Assembly (NCBI GenBank): GCA_910588065.1
Contig: CAJUPZ010000036.1
Span: forward strand, 1-13,226
Length of the DNA stretch: 13,226 nucleotides
Reading direction: 5' to 3'
Source: an uncultured Muribaculaceae bacterium
GTDB lineage: Bacteria > Bacteroidota > Bacteroidia > Bacteroidales > Muribaculaceae
Shown here: one piece after another, positions 6,343 through 13,091 of the stretch
How the letters are laid out: each line of letters opens with the position of its first letter
Numbering within the stretch: the first letter of the stretch is position 1
Notes under the pieces: model-generated
The model's input: only the letters and a program-made list of their open reading frames with translations
The model's database searches: none
Told to the model about the DNA's origin: nothing
Program-made: the position numbers and the translations under genes

Positions 6343-7455
6343 TTGAATATCCTTATCCAAAACTTCATACTCTCCACGGCTGTCGGCGGCAGGATTATCC
6401 GCCGGGAGTCCAACCGCGATACGATGATATACAACATGGCGCGCGGCTTTGTTGCCAACGGCCATACTGTAACTTTGCTCGCTTCCGAGGAGTTCAGGCC
6501 GCTTCAGCCCGAGGCCAATGATTTTGAGGTGGTTTATTTCCCATCGCGGTGGCCGCGGGTGTTCAGGCCGTGGTTGCTGCCCTGGCCAAAAGGGTTGAGG
6601 CGATGGCTGAGGGATAATGCCGGACGGTTTGACATGGTGCTTTCGGTGGAGGCCTTCTCAATCCCGTCGCTCATAGCCGCACGTGTGTGCCCCGGAAAAC
6701 TGCTTGTCTGGCAGGAAATGGCGGCTTTTCAGCGGCTTTTCTTCCGCATCCCCGCAAAAATATGGTACAATGCAGTCTGCCGCTTGTTCATGCGTCGGGT
6801 GCCGGTGGTGGCGATGTCGCCGCAGGCGCGTGATTTCGTGAGCAGGTTCATGAGCGATGTGTCTGATGAGATTGTTGCCCACGGTGCCGATGGGTCCGTT
6901 TTCTTTCCGGCTGATGCGGTCGGCAACTATTTTGTTGTTGTGTCAATGCTCGTCGGGCGCAAGAGGATAGACACTATATTACGGAGTTTCGCAGACTATG
7001 TGCAGACTGAGGGCTGTGCTGATATTTCGCTGAAAATCATCGGCGAGGGGCCGCAGGAGGGTGAGCTCAAGGAGCTGTCACGGCAGCTTGGGATAGCGCA
7101 TAGGGTACATTTTTGCGGATTTCTTTCCCACCATGAGATGGCAGCAGTTGAGCGACAGGCCATCGCTATGCTTGTAAACACCGCATCAGATAATAATATG
7201 GTGTCGATGACAGAGGCTTTGGCAAATGGCACCCCTGTACTGACCAATGTGGTGCCATTGTCGGCATATTACGTGCAGGCTTATTCGCTCGGCATTGTCA
7301 AGGACGGTTGGGGGGCTGACGAGCTGCGGCAGATGGTTGACAGGCGTGGTGAGTTTCATGCCAATTGCGTCAGGGAGCGCAGCCGGTTTACAAACCGTGG
7401 CGTGGCGGGTCGTCTGTGCGACATCTTCACACAATGCCGTTCATCTCAGCTTTGA
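6343..7455 (+). CDS. Glycosyltransferase family 4 (GT-B fold)
   Basis: A 370-residue retaining glycosyltransferase of the GT4 type, expected to add a sugar during polysaccharide synthesis at the inner face of the membrane. The C-terminal donor-binding half shows GADGSVFFPA (181-190), VGRKRID (204-210), the beta-alpha stretch KIIGEGPQ (231-238), VHFCGFLSHHEM (255-266) and SDNNMVSMTEALANGTP (282-298). In the usual E-x7-E motif the first Glu appears replaced by Asp (D283), while the second (E291) is kept. The N-terminal half is acceptor-facing and varied. Translation most likely begins at the TTG at 6343, because NILIQNF matches the expected first beta strand and no ATG lies nearby. The 3' end overlaps the convergent GT2 gene by 29 bases. 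The sugar specificity is unknown. Confidence 0.85.
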   Translation: MNILIQNFILSTAVGGRIIRRESNRDTMIYNMARGFVANGHTVTLLASEEFRPLQPEANDFEVVYFPSRWPRVFRPWLLPWPKGLRRWLRDNAGRFDMVLSVEAFSIPSLIAARVCPGKLLVWQEMAAFQRLFFRIPAKIWYNAVCRLFMRRVPVVAMSPQARDFVSRFMSDVSDEIVAHGADGSVFFPADAVGNYFVVVSMLVGRKRIDTILRSFADYVQTEGCADISLKIIGEGPQEGELKELSRQLGIAHRVHFCGFLSHHEMAAVERQAIAMLVNTASDNNMVSMTEALANGTPVLTNVVPLSAYYVQAYSLGIVKDGWGADELRQMVDRRGEFHANCVRERSRFTNRGVAGRLCDIFTQCRSSQL

Positions 7456-8296
7456 GCTGCCTTATGCGTGCCGGTATGGCCGCATCGCGCCCCCTGCCGG
7501 TTACAATATTTTTGAGCTGCATGGCCCGCAGGGTGGATATCGCATCTCGGTATACCATCTTTTTACTCCAGCCATACTTGTCGCAGAGATAAAGCTGAGA
7601 CTTCAAGCCAATCTCATTTTCACTCCCGTTAAAACGCCGGTTGTGCAGGGGATGCACAAAGCCGATATTGTGGCTTAATGCTATTTCGCCCCCTTTGCCC
7701 ATAAGCCTTGTGTGGATGTCCAGCTCTTCGCCGTACAGAAACAGATTTTCATCAAAACCGCCGATGTCGGTCAAAATTTTTTTTCTGACAAAAAAGCAGG
7801 CTCCGTGTATATAAAAAAACGCGGGGCTGAAATAATTGATGCACTTGGCGAGCCTGTACACCATCAGGTTGCGGAGATTCATGCGTCTTGGCAAGAATGA
7901 GTGTTTTCTGCGCATTCTTTCATCCTCATATTCCTCCATGCCGAGCAATGCGAGTCCGCGCTTGGAAATTTCGTGCAGTCCGTGCTTGAATACAGGCATA
8001 CACAATCGTACATCCGGATTCATGAGCAGCAGTGTGTCTGCGCGTGCCCGCTCTGTACCGCGGTTGTTTCCATAGCCGTAGCCGCCATTGCGGTTATTGC
8101 GCACGATTGTACACTCCACCCCGCTGGCCGCGATGTTGCTTTCCAAATCATTGAAATCCGTACTGGCATTGTCAGAAACAATGATTTCCAGCCGTGAGCC
8201 GATATCATTGTATCTTTCGATACTTTTCAGACAGTCGTAGATCAGAGCAGATGAATTGTATGTGACAATGATAACGGTCAAATCCTTGTTGTCCAT
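7427..8296 (-). CDS. Glycosyltransferase family 2, rhamnosyltransferase-like
   Basis: A 289-residue GT2 enzyme resembling the WbbL/RfbF group of rhamnosyltransferases. Motifs in order: VIIVTYNS (8-15), SDNASTD (41-47), NRNGGYGYGNNRG (68-80), which is characteristic of this group, NPDV (93-96) in the DXD position, and GGFDENLFLYGEELDI (179-194), holding the likely catalytic acidic residues near the acceptor. No membrane segments are evident. The gene starts six bases after the lrgB stop on the same strand, so it may be the third gene of an lrgA-lrgB unit, which is an unusual partner. Its 3' end overlaps the convergent GT4 gene by 29 bases, so the two mRNAs would be antisense there. Use of a dTDP-rhamnose donor is a family-based guess. 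Confidence 0.87.
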   Translation of the reverse strand: MDNKDLTVIIVTYNSSALIYDCLKSIERYNDIGSRLEIIVSDNASTDFNDLESNIAASGVECTIVRNNRNGGYGYGNNRGTERARADTLLLMNPDVRLCMPVFKHGLHEISKRGLALLGMEEYEDERMRRKHSFLPRRMNLRNLMVYRLAKCINYFSPAFFYIHGACFFVRKKILTDIGGFDENLFLYGEELDIHTRLMGKGGEIALSHNIGFVHPLHNRRFNGSENEIGLKSQLYLCDKYGWSKKMVYRDAISTLRAMQLKNIVTGRGRDAAIPARIRQLKAEMNGIV

Positions 8297-8302
8297 AGCG
8301 GG

Positions 8303-8998
8303 TCAGTAGCCGAAAAGTTGTAATATCGTGGGGGTGAGCAGGGCGGTGAACAGGCCGTTGAGCGTAAGCCCGAGCGAGGCCCACGCGCCGTAGCGGTTGC
8401 CGCCGGCGTCTATCGCCGCGGATGTGCCGAGGGCGTGGGCGGCTGTGCCCATCGAAAGCCCTTGTGCCATAGGGCTGTGCACCCGGGTGAGCTTCATCAC
8501 CCTGAATCCCGACATGCCGCCGAAAATGCCCACACACACCACCACTGCGGCGGTCAGCGGAGGTATACCCCCCACAGCGGCAGTCACTTCCATGGCTATC
8601 GGCGTGGTTACGCTCTTAGAGGCGAGGCTGAGCACAACCTCGCGCGATGCACCTAACAGGTCGGCTATCAGCACCACCGAAATCACCCCGGCAACACACC
8701 CGGCTAGCTCAGCCAATATAATGGGCAGCAGCTGCTTGCGTATTGTAGACAGCTGCCGGTACAGCGGCACCCCGAGCGCTACAACCGCCGGCTTGAGCCA
8801 GAACTCAATCAGCCCACCCGCCTGAGAGTAGCGCTCGTAGGTCACTCCCACGGCGCACAGATAGCATATCAGTACCGTCACCGATATTAATATAGGGTTC
8901 AGAATCGCCATACCGGTGCGCTTCTGAAGCATCTTTGCCCCGACAAACACTGCAAATGTCAGAGCAAGCAGAAAGTAGTTATTTCCGAGAAATTCCAT
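8303..8998 (-). CDS. lrgB: LrgB/CidB family membrane protein
   Basis: A 231-residue protein with several hydrophobic membrane helices. The family signatures are plain: SVTTPIA (129-135) and GTAAHALGTS (184-193), with the glycine-rich GIFGGMSG between them. LrgB works with LrgA. In Gram-positive bacteria the pair was tied to control of murein hydrolase activity and lysis; related proteins in plants and bacteria export or take up small organic acids such as glycolate or pyruvate. Which role applies here is not known, although the next gene to the right, pckA, lies at the same carbon node. It overlaps the end of lrgA by 20 bases, which suggests translational coupling. The length is usual for the family. 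Confidence 0.92.
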   Translation of the reverse strand: MEFLGNNYFLLALTFAVFVGAKMLQKRTGMAILNPILISVTVLICYLCAVGVTYERYSQAGGLIEFWLKPAVVALGVPLYRQLSTIRKQLLPIILAELAGCVAGVISVVLIADLLGASREVVLSLASKSVTTPIAMEVTAAVGGIPPLTAAVVVCVGIFGGMSGFRVMKLTRVHSPMAQGLSMGTAAHALGTSAAIDAGGNRYGAWASLGLTLNGLFTALLTPTILQLFGY

Positions 8999-9344
8999 TG
9001 CGGTTTGTCAGTTTGCGTGCAACCTGGTGAAAATGCCCTGTCACGGCTATCACTATCACCGTGCTCACAGCCGAGGCGACAACTATCGGCAGCCACTGCT
9101 CGGCAAGCAGGTCGAAATAGCCCATCAGAGCTACCCCCGCGGGCACAAAAAAGAAGCCTAAGTTGTTTACCAGAAAATCCGCCGCTCCCTCAACCTGCCT
9201 CAGCTTCACAATCCTCAGGCTCAGGCACAGGGTGAGCAGAAGCATGCCGATGATGCTCGACGGCACCGTGATGCCGGTGCACCACACTATCAGCTCTCCC
9301 ACGGCAAGAAAAGCGAATATCACTGCCAATTGAAATATAGCCAT
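8979..9344 (-). CDS. lrgA: LrgA/CidA family membrane protein
   Basis: A 121-residue holin-like membrane protein with four likely helices. VPSSIIGMLLL (28-38) and LGFFFVPAGVALM (62-74) are hallmarks of the LrgA/CidA family. It is thought to act with LrgB, encoded just downstream with a 20-base overlap, in the cytoplasmic membrane. The start at 9342-9344 (MAIFQLAVIF) was chosen because the first helix starts there and because the promoter at 9372-9379 would exclude the upstream part of the open frame, which reaches 9482 but looks non-coding. The C-terminus is basic and cytoplasmic. This is the first gene of a probable lrgA-lrgB-GT2 unit. Confidence 0.9.
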   Translation of the reverse strand: MAIFQLAVIFAFLAVGELIVWCTGITVPSSIIGMLLLTLCLSLRIVKLRQVEGAADFLVNNLGFFFVPAGVALMGYFDLLAEQWLPIVVASAVSTVIVIAVTGHFHQVARKLTNRNGISRK

Positions 9345-9371
9345 TGCGCTGTGCTTTTTAAAATATGCCCG

Positions 9372-9379
9372 CAAAGGTA
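9372..9379 (-). promoter_or_regulatory. -7 promoter element of the lrgA-lrgB unit
   Basis: TACCTTTG on the minus strand is an exact TAnnTTTG match, 27 bases before the lrgA ATG. A TTTTG about 23 bases farther upstream could be the -33 element. It also settles the lrgA start, since transcription would begin near 9365. Confidence 0.65.
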
Positions 9380-9575
9380 AGCAAAAACCGCCGTTCCCGG
9401 AGCAAAATCCCTGTTTTAACAATCTTTCCGCCCCCTTTTGCATTTCTTTGCCTCCGCACGTTGTTATACCTCCCGTCACCAACCCCGAAAAGGGCCGCGT
9501 GACCCCCGAATGCTTAAAAATAATTAATACGGAAAAATTTCTTTATTCAGATGGCGCAGTCACCGAAAAAGTTCA

Positions 9576-9583
9576 TACCTTTG
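9576..9583 (+). promoter_or_regulatory. -7 promoter element of pckA
   Basis: TACCTTTG matches TAnnTTTG exactly. Transcription from about 9590 would leave an 80-base leader before the ATG at 9672. The first part can form an imperfect G/C-rich hairpin (GGAGGGCAGGG with CCCTTGTCTCC), and the last 30 bases are A-rich and open, the usual arrangement for well-translated Bacteroidetes mRNAs. No clear -33 element was seen. Confidence 0.6.
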
Positions 9584-9671
9584 CAGTTGGTATGGAGGGC
9601 AGGGCCAGTCCCTTGTCTCCCGTGCCCGTAACCGCAACAAATCATTAACCCTTTATATTTAAACAACAAAA

Positions 9672-11270
9672 ATGAGTACTATCGATTTATCTCAGTACGG
9701 CATCACCGGAGCCAAGGTGATCCACAATCCCAGCTGGGACCAGCTCTTTATCGACGAGACCAACCCCGCCCTCACAGGCTACGAAAAGGGTCAGAAAACC
9801 GAACTCGGCGCTGTAAACGTTATGACCGGCGTCTACACCGGCCGCTCTCCCAAAGACAAATTCTTTGTTAAGGACGACATCTCCAAAGACACCATCTGGT
9901 GGACTTCCGACGAATATAAGAACGACAACAAGGCCATCACTCCCGAGGCATGGAAGTCACTCAAGGCTATCGCCGACAAGGAACTCAGCGATAAGACCCT
10001 CTACGTCGTTGACGCTTTCTGCGGAACAAACCCCGACACCCGTCTCGCTGTCCGCTTCATCATGGAGGTTGCATGGCAGGCCCACTTCGTAACCAACATG
10101 TTCATCCGTCCCACCGAAGAAGAGCTCGCAAGCTTCAAGCCCGACTTCGTTGTGCTCAACGCCTCAAAGGCCAAAGTTGAGAACTGGAAAGAACTCGGCA
10201 TCAACTCCGAAACCTGCGTTGCCTTCAACCTCACAGAGCGCATGCAGCTCATCATCAACACATGGTACGGCGGCGAGATGAAGAAAGGTATGTTCTCAAT
10301 CATGAACTACTACAACCCCCAGCGCGGCATCGCATCCATGCACTGCTCTGCCAACACCGACAAGAAAGGCGAAAACACAGCCATCTTCTTCGGTCTCTCA
10401 GGCACAGGCAAGACAACCCTCTCAACCGACCCCAAACGTCTCCTCATCGGTGACGACGAACACGGCTGGGACGACAACGGCGTCTTCAACTACGAAGGCG
10501 GCTGCTACGCCAAGGTCATCAACCTCGACAAAGACAGCGAGCCCGACATCTACAACGCTATCCGTCGTGACGCCCTCCTTGAGAACGTTACCGTGGACGA
10601 AAACGGCAAAATCGACTTCGCCGACAAGAGCGTTACCGAAAACACCCGCGTAAGCTACCCCATCGACCACATCCAGAACATCGTTAAGCCCAGCCGCGGT
10701 CCCGCCGCAAAGAATGTCATCTTCCTCAGCGCTGACGCATTCGGAGTTCTTCCCCCCGTGTCTATCCTCACACCCGAGCAGACAAAATACTACTTCCTCA
10801 GCGGCTTCACATCCAAGCTCGCCGGCACAGAACGCGGCATCACAGAGCCCACCCCCACATTCTCTGCCTGCTTCGGCGCAGCATTCCTTTCGCTCCACCC
10901 CACCAAATATGCTGAAGAACTCGTTAAGCGTATGGAAAAGAGCGGTGCAAAGGCATACCTCGTGAACACCGGCTGGAACGGCACAGGCAAGCGCATCTCC
11001 ATCAAGGACACCCGCGGCATCATCGACGCCATCCTTGACGGCGCTATCCTTAACGCCCCCACAAAGCAGCTCCCCATCTTCGACTTCACCATTCCCACCG
11101 AACTCCCCGGCGTAGATCCCAAGATCCTCGATCCCCGCGACACCTACACCAACCCCGAAGAATGGACTGCCAAGGCTACCAAACTCGCTGAAATGTTCAT
11201 CAACAACTTCAAGAAGTTTGAAACCAACCCCGCAGGCAAAGCCCTCGTGGCAGCAGGTCCCCAGCTCTAA
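9672..11270 (+). CDS. pckA: Phosphoenolpyruvate carboxykinase, ATP-dependent
   Basis: A 532-residue cytoplasmic enzyme interconverting oxaloacetate plus ATP with phosphoenolpyruvate, CO2 and ADP. In Bacteroidales it generally runs toward oxaloacetate, fixing CO2 on the route to succinate. Motifs seen: GRSPKDKF (58-65) with the substrate-binding Arg; YGGEMKKG (199-206); SMHCSAN (222-228) with the Mn ligand His; the P-loop GLSGTGKTT (241-249); the metal-binding IGDDEHGW (259-266); FLSADAFG (351-358); RGIT (388-391); and TGWNG (433-437). The length is normal for the ATP-dependent class and the start is clear. Third codon positions are overwhelmingly C, a sign of very high expression, and the bias is strong enough to leave a long open frame on the opposite strand. 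It has its own promoter and a strong terminator, so it is monocistronic. Confidence 0.98.
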   Translation: MSTIDLSQYGITGAKVIHNPSWDQLFIDETNPALTGYEKGQKTELGAVNVMTGVYTGRSPKDKFFVKDDISKDTIWWTSDEYKNDNKAITPEAWKSLKAIADKELSDKTLYVVDAFCGTNPDTRLAVRFIMEVAWQAHFVTNMFIRPTEEELASFKPDFVVLNASKAKVENWKELGINSETCVAFNLTERMQLIINTWYGGEMKKGMFSIMNYYNPQRGIASMHCSANTDKKGENTAIFFGLSGTGKTTLSTDPKRLLIGDDEHGWDDNGVFNYEGGCYAKVINLDKDSEPDIYNAIRRDALLENVTVDENGKIDFADKSVTENTRVSYPIDHIQNIVKPSRGPAAKNVIFLSADAFGVLPPVSILTPEQTKYYFLSGFTSKLAGTERGITEPTPTFSACFGAAFLSLHPTKYAEELVKRMEKSGAKAYLVNTGWNGTGKRISIKDTRGIIDAILDGAILNAPTKQLPIFDFTIPTELPGVDPKILDPRDTYTNPEEWTAKATKLAEMFINNFKKFETNPAGKALVAAGPQL

Positions 11271-11298
11271 TAGGCTGACACCATAACTCATCAACCCC

Positions 11299-11334
11299 GC
11301 GCCCCGGAGCATCTCGCCCCGGGGCGCTTTTTTT
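11299..11334 (+). terminator. Intrinsic terminator of pckA
   Basis: GCGCCCCGG (11299-11307) pairs perfectly with CCGGGGCGC (11319-11327), followed directly by seven T (11328-11334). It lies 28 bases after the pckA stop and is oriented for plus-strand transcription. Confidence 0.93.
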
Positions 11335-11344
11335 ACTCACCCTC

Positions 11345-11760
11345 TCACCCCTCCCGCGCGCGTAATATATATATAGGTGCCCCGCCTGTCGGAGCGCCGG
11401 GATGATACAGCCAGGGTATATGGATTGCCCCCTGGTTGACAACGTCATGAGTGTCGTCGGAGAAAAGATTAAGTTCTCCAAGATCGTATTGGTTGGCATT
11501 CCAGAAGTCCGTAATATTTTGCAACTGCTGTATAATGGGCATGTTGCTTCTGTCAAGTCTCAATGTGATGCTTCGAATGACTCCGGCAAATGTCTTTCTG
11601 GAGAAATCATAATTAATATCGCTGACAATGCGCCGTATCTCCGAAGGACAAATAGAATGTCGGGGTTATCGAGGTGGCAAATCATGGCTTCAGAATCGTT
11701 GCCACCTTCTTGCACACCCGCAGTTTCAATATTTTGCGCCGATTGGGTAGTGGGGTAAAA
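11345..11760 (-). pseudogene. Probable decayed gene with a frameshift; unknown family
   Basis: Two minus-strand frames look like parts of one protein. Frame one (upper half, to about 11650) reads NDSEAMICHLDNPDILF. Frame two continues from about 11650 with PSEIRRIVSDINYDFSRK, then a natural-looking stretch through RLDRSNMPIIQQLQNITDF to a stop at 11345. A one-base shift near 11648-11655 would join them into about 130 residues. Neither half has a good start codon, and the far 5' end runs into a terminator hairpin, so the gene looks truncated as well as shifted. An unbroken 118-codon frame also exists on the opposite strand (11402-11758), beginning MIQPGYMD and ending just before the same hairpin, and cannot be excluded. 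I do not recognise a family for either reading. Confidence 0.35.
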
Positions 11761-11763
11761 AGA

Positions 11764-11798
11764 AAAAGTTCTGAAAACCAATGATTTTCAGAACTTTT
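11764..11798. terminator. Perfect 14-bp hairpin, likely bidirectional terminator
   Basis: AAAAGTTCTGAAAA (11764-11777) and TTTTCAGAACTTTT (11785-11798) pair without mismatch around a 7-base loop. On the minus strand the stem runs into TTTTTCTTTTT, giving a strong terminator for the transcript expected from the promoter at 11960-11967. On the plus strand TTTTCTTC follows, a weaker signal. Confidence 0.75.
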
Positions 11799-11954
11799 CT
11801 TCGGTCTGATAGACCTCTTAGTAACCCCGGAGATTTCGGGGCTATAAGGTGCTAACTATGCTGAAAATCACATCGTTGAGTGAGGCAGTTTTTGAGCGAC
11901 TCACGGATAGCTCATTCCGCTACTTCAATGTTCTTCACCAAATTACTAATTCGG
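11764..11954 (-). ncRNA. Candidate small RNA of about 190 nt
   Basis: On the minus strand a promoter-like TAACTTTG (11960-11967) and the strong terminator at 11764-11798 bound a stretch with no usable ORF; the first ATGs run into stops within a few codons. A CCCCG/CGGGG hairpin sits near 11824-11841, and GTGAG pairs with CTCAC in the 5' half. This is the organisation of an independent small RNA, but no family is recognised, and it could equally be the leader of the decayed gene downstream. A 36-codon plus-strand frame (11858-11968, starting MLKITSLSEAVF) overlaps it and is a competing but weaker reading. Confidence 0.35.
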
Positions 11955-11959
11955 TATTG

Positions 11960-11967
11960 CAAAGTTA
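11960..11967 (-). promoter_or_regulatory. -7 promoter element (TAACTTTG) before the candidate small RNA
   Basis: An exact TAnnTTTG match on the minus strand. Nearby TTG triplets lie 12 and 27 bases upstream, so no -33 element at the usual distance can be assigned. Transcription from about 11954 would end at the hairpin 11764-11798. Confidence 0.45.
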
Positions 11968-12073
11968 GTCAATAATCGCCAATACTAAAATAGCCAACGT
12001 GTTAAAATTCCTTTGGACTCATATTTCTCAAAATCGCTCGATTCAAAGTCCTGAATTCCAATTTAGAATCATC

Positions 12074-12436
12074 TTAGGCTTTATTTTCAATATAGTCTTC
12101 TAATAAAGACCTTGACCATCCTCCATAACCTGGTCTACCTGGCACACCGCTTAGTCCGGGCATACCCGGAGTGCCACTTAATCCCGGCATACCCGGAGTG
12201 CCTCCTATACCCGGTATAGAAGGAAGATGTTGAGTACGATCTCTCGTAAAGCCTAATACATCATTATTATCATCATAAAATACACCACCTTCGGTCCACC
12301 CTACATGATAACCATTGTGATTGTACAGATTATTACGAACTATCCATAGTCTATGGTGGCCATATCGATCATATACGGAGTTTCCGTTAACAATAGCAGA
12401 GGCCATTCCTCTATAATTAAATATCCATTTTGCCAT
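12074..12436 (-). CDS. Four-fold beta-flower-like protein with collagen-like Gly-X-Y tail
   Basis: A 120-residue protein with two visible parts. Residues 4-66 hold four short repeats of the pattern aromatic-x-x-x-G followed by a W/F-centred strand: WIFNYRG, VYDRYGHHRLWIV, LYNHNGYHVGWTEG and FYDDNNDVLGF. This is the arrangement of the small '4-fold beta flower' domains found in Bacteroidetes. Residues 76-106 have glycine at exactly every third position (ten Gly-X-Y triplets, many Gly-X-Pro), a collagen-like segment built partly from two 27-bp DNA repeats. A short tail follows (SLLEDYIENKA). There is no signal peptide, so export is doubtful. Beyond the stop the same frame stays open for 23 sensible codons to 12002, which hints at a recent stop mutation. 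The function is unknown. It stands alone among AT-rich, probably acquired DNA. Confidence 0.7.
   Translation of the reverse strand: MAKWIFNYRGMASAIVNGNSVYDRYGHHRLWIVRNNLYNHNGYHVGWTEGGVFYDDNNDVLGFTRDRTQHLPSIPGIGGTPGMPGLSGTPGMPGLSGVPGRPGYGGWSRSLLEDYIENKA
12150..12203 (-). repeat. Two 27-bp tandem repeats encoding collagen-like triplets
   Basis: Units 12150-12176 and 12177-12203 share 24 of 27 bases and each encode one GTPGMPGLS-type nonapeptide. A partial third unit follows toward 12220. The number of units could vary between strains by slippage or recombination. Confidence 0.8.
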
Positions 12437-12845
12437 AACTTAAATATTATTTATTGGTTGTCTGAGATATGGTCTCAGTTTATTCTTGAAGTGCTCCTGA
12501 AGGAATGAGTGAAATATTTTCTGATATTATAACCTATGTGAGTACAATTTGGTTAAGGTTAACAGTCAATCTCCATAAGCCCAAAGTACCATCTACAGAT
12601 GATTAAATTCAAAATTAATTATTTATTCTTACTTATGCAAGCAATTGATGCGATTTTTATTATACTCCTCGGCACTCACTCACAAAAAACAATTCATCAG
12701 CAAAAATATGCTGAAAGCATATAATTAACTGTGAAATAGAATGTCCAGTTTGCTAATAATTAACAACTATCGGAATTGAGCAAACCAAAAGTGAGAGGCT
12801 GTGCCTAATATACATTGAACGTGTTTTTTCTCGATATGGCTCTAT
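12437..12845. other. AT-rich intergenic stretch with short hairpins
   Basis: No gene is supported on either strand. Immediately upstream of the beta-flower gene lies a perfect CTGAGA-TATGG-TCTCAG palindrome (12462-12478), 26 bases before its ATG, which could be an operator or a leader hairpin. An ATATGC-TGAAA-GCATAT palindrome is at 12707-12723. On the minus strand TATTTTTG at 12701-12708 fits TAnnTTTG, but no -33 element is visible, so a promoter there is uncertain. Confidence 0.4.
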
Positions 12846-12868
12846 AAAAATAGCGTGCCGAACACGCT
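12846..12868 (-). terminator. Intrinsic terminator of the candidate small RNA
   Basis: On the minus strand AGCGTG (12868-12863) and CACGCT (12857-12852) pair around a TTCGG loop and are followed by A and five T. The plus-strand reading lacks a good T-run, which sets the direction. Confidence 0.7.
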
Positions 12869-13054
12869 CTTTGTGAAGGCTCTGGTAAAGCCTGAATAGG
12901 AAAACGTGACAGCACGCTATGCGTTAGGCATAGCATAGCAGCACGCATATGTTCCTATTGTTCCAATTTACCAGATTTTCACAAAACAAAATGCGGTGTT
13001 ATGATATGTAATATGTCGGTGTGATTGGCTCTCCAATCACAATCTTTGCGATTT
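12846..13054 (-). ncRNA. Candidate structured small RNA of about 205 nt
   Basis: The minus strand has a full transcription unit without an ORF: a promoter (13061-13091), a 5' hairpin of nine perfect pairs with a 4-base loop (13020-13041), a long imperfect hairpin (12873-12982) and a terminator (12846-12868). The long hairpin pairs in blocks, GTGAA/TTCAC, TCTGGTAAA/TTTACCAGA, AATAGGAA/TTCCTATT and an apical GCTATGC/GCATAGC, separated by internal loops. The large loop between the last two blocks contains CAGCACGC twice in direct repeat. Size, the elongated shape and a central bubble recall 6S RNA, but no sequence-level match was established, so the family is open. Confidence 0.6.
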
Positions 13055-13060
13055 ATGATG

Positions 13061-13091
13061 CAAAGGTACTAATTTTTAGCGAGGTAGTCAA
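13061..13091 (-). promoter_or_regulatory. Promoter of the candidate small RNA
   Basis: On the minus strand TACCTTTG (13061-13068) matches the -7 element exactly, and TTGAC (13087-13091) lies 18 bases upstream as a -33 element. This is one of the best two-part matches in the window. The -33 element overlaps the stop codon of the Fis-type remnant. Confidence 0.7.

Noticed and set aside
7247..7678. 143-codon plus-strand frame spanning the GT4 end and the GT2 gene
   Set aside because: It overlaps two genes with clear motifs and shows no domain-like pattern of its own.
9345..9482. Upstream extension of the lrgA frame
   Set aside because: The promoter at 9372-9379 lies inside it, and the residues do not resemble a membrane protein N-terminus.
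10422..11312. 296-codon open frame on the minus strand opposite pckA
   Set aside because: It is a by-product of C-rich third positions in pckA; its composition (Gly, Val, Cys, Asp rich) is typical of an antisense shadow, and pckA is certain.
11858..11968. 36-codon plus-strand frame beginning MLKITSLSEAVF
   Set aside because: Protein-like in feel, but short, without a promoter or ribosome binding site, unrecognised, and overlapping the opposite-strand transcription signals.
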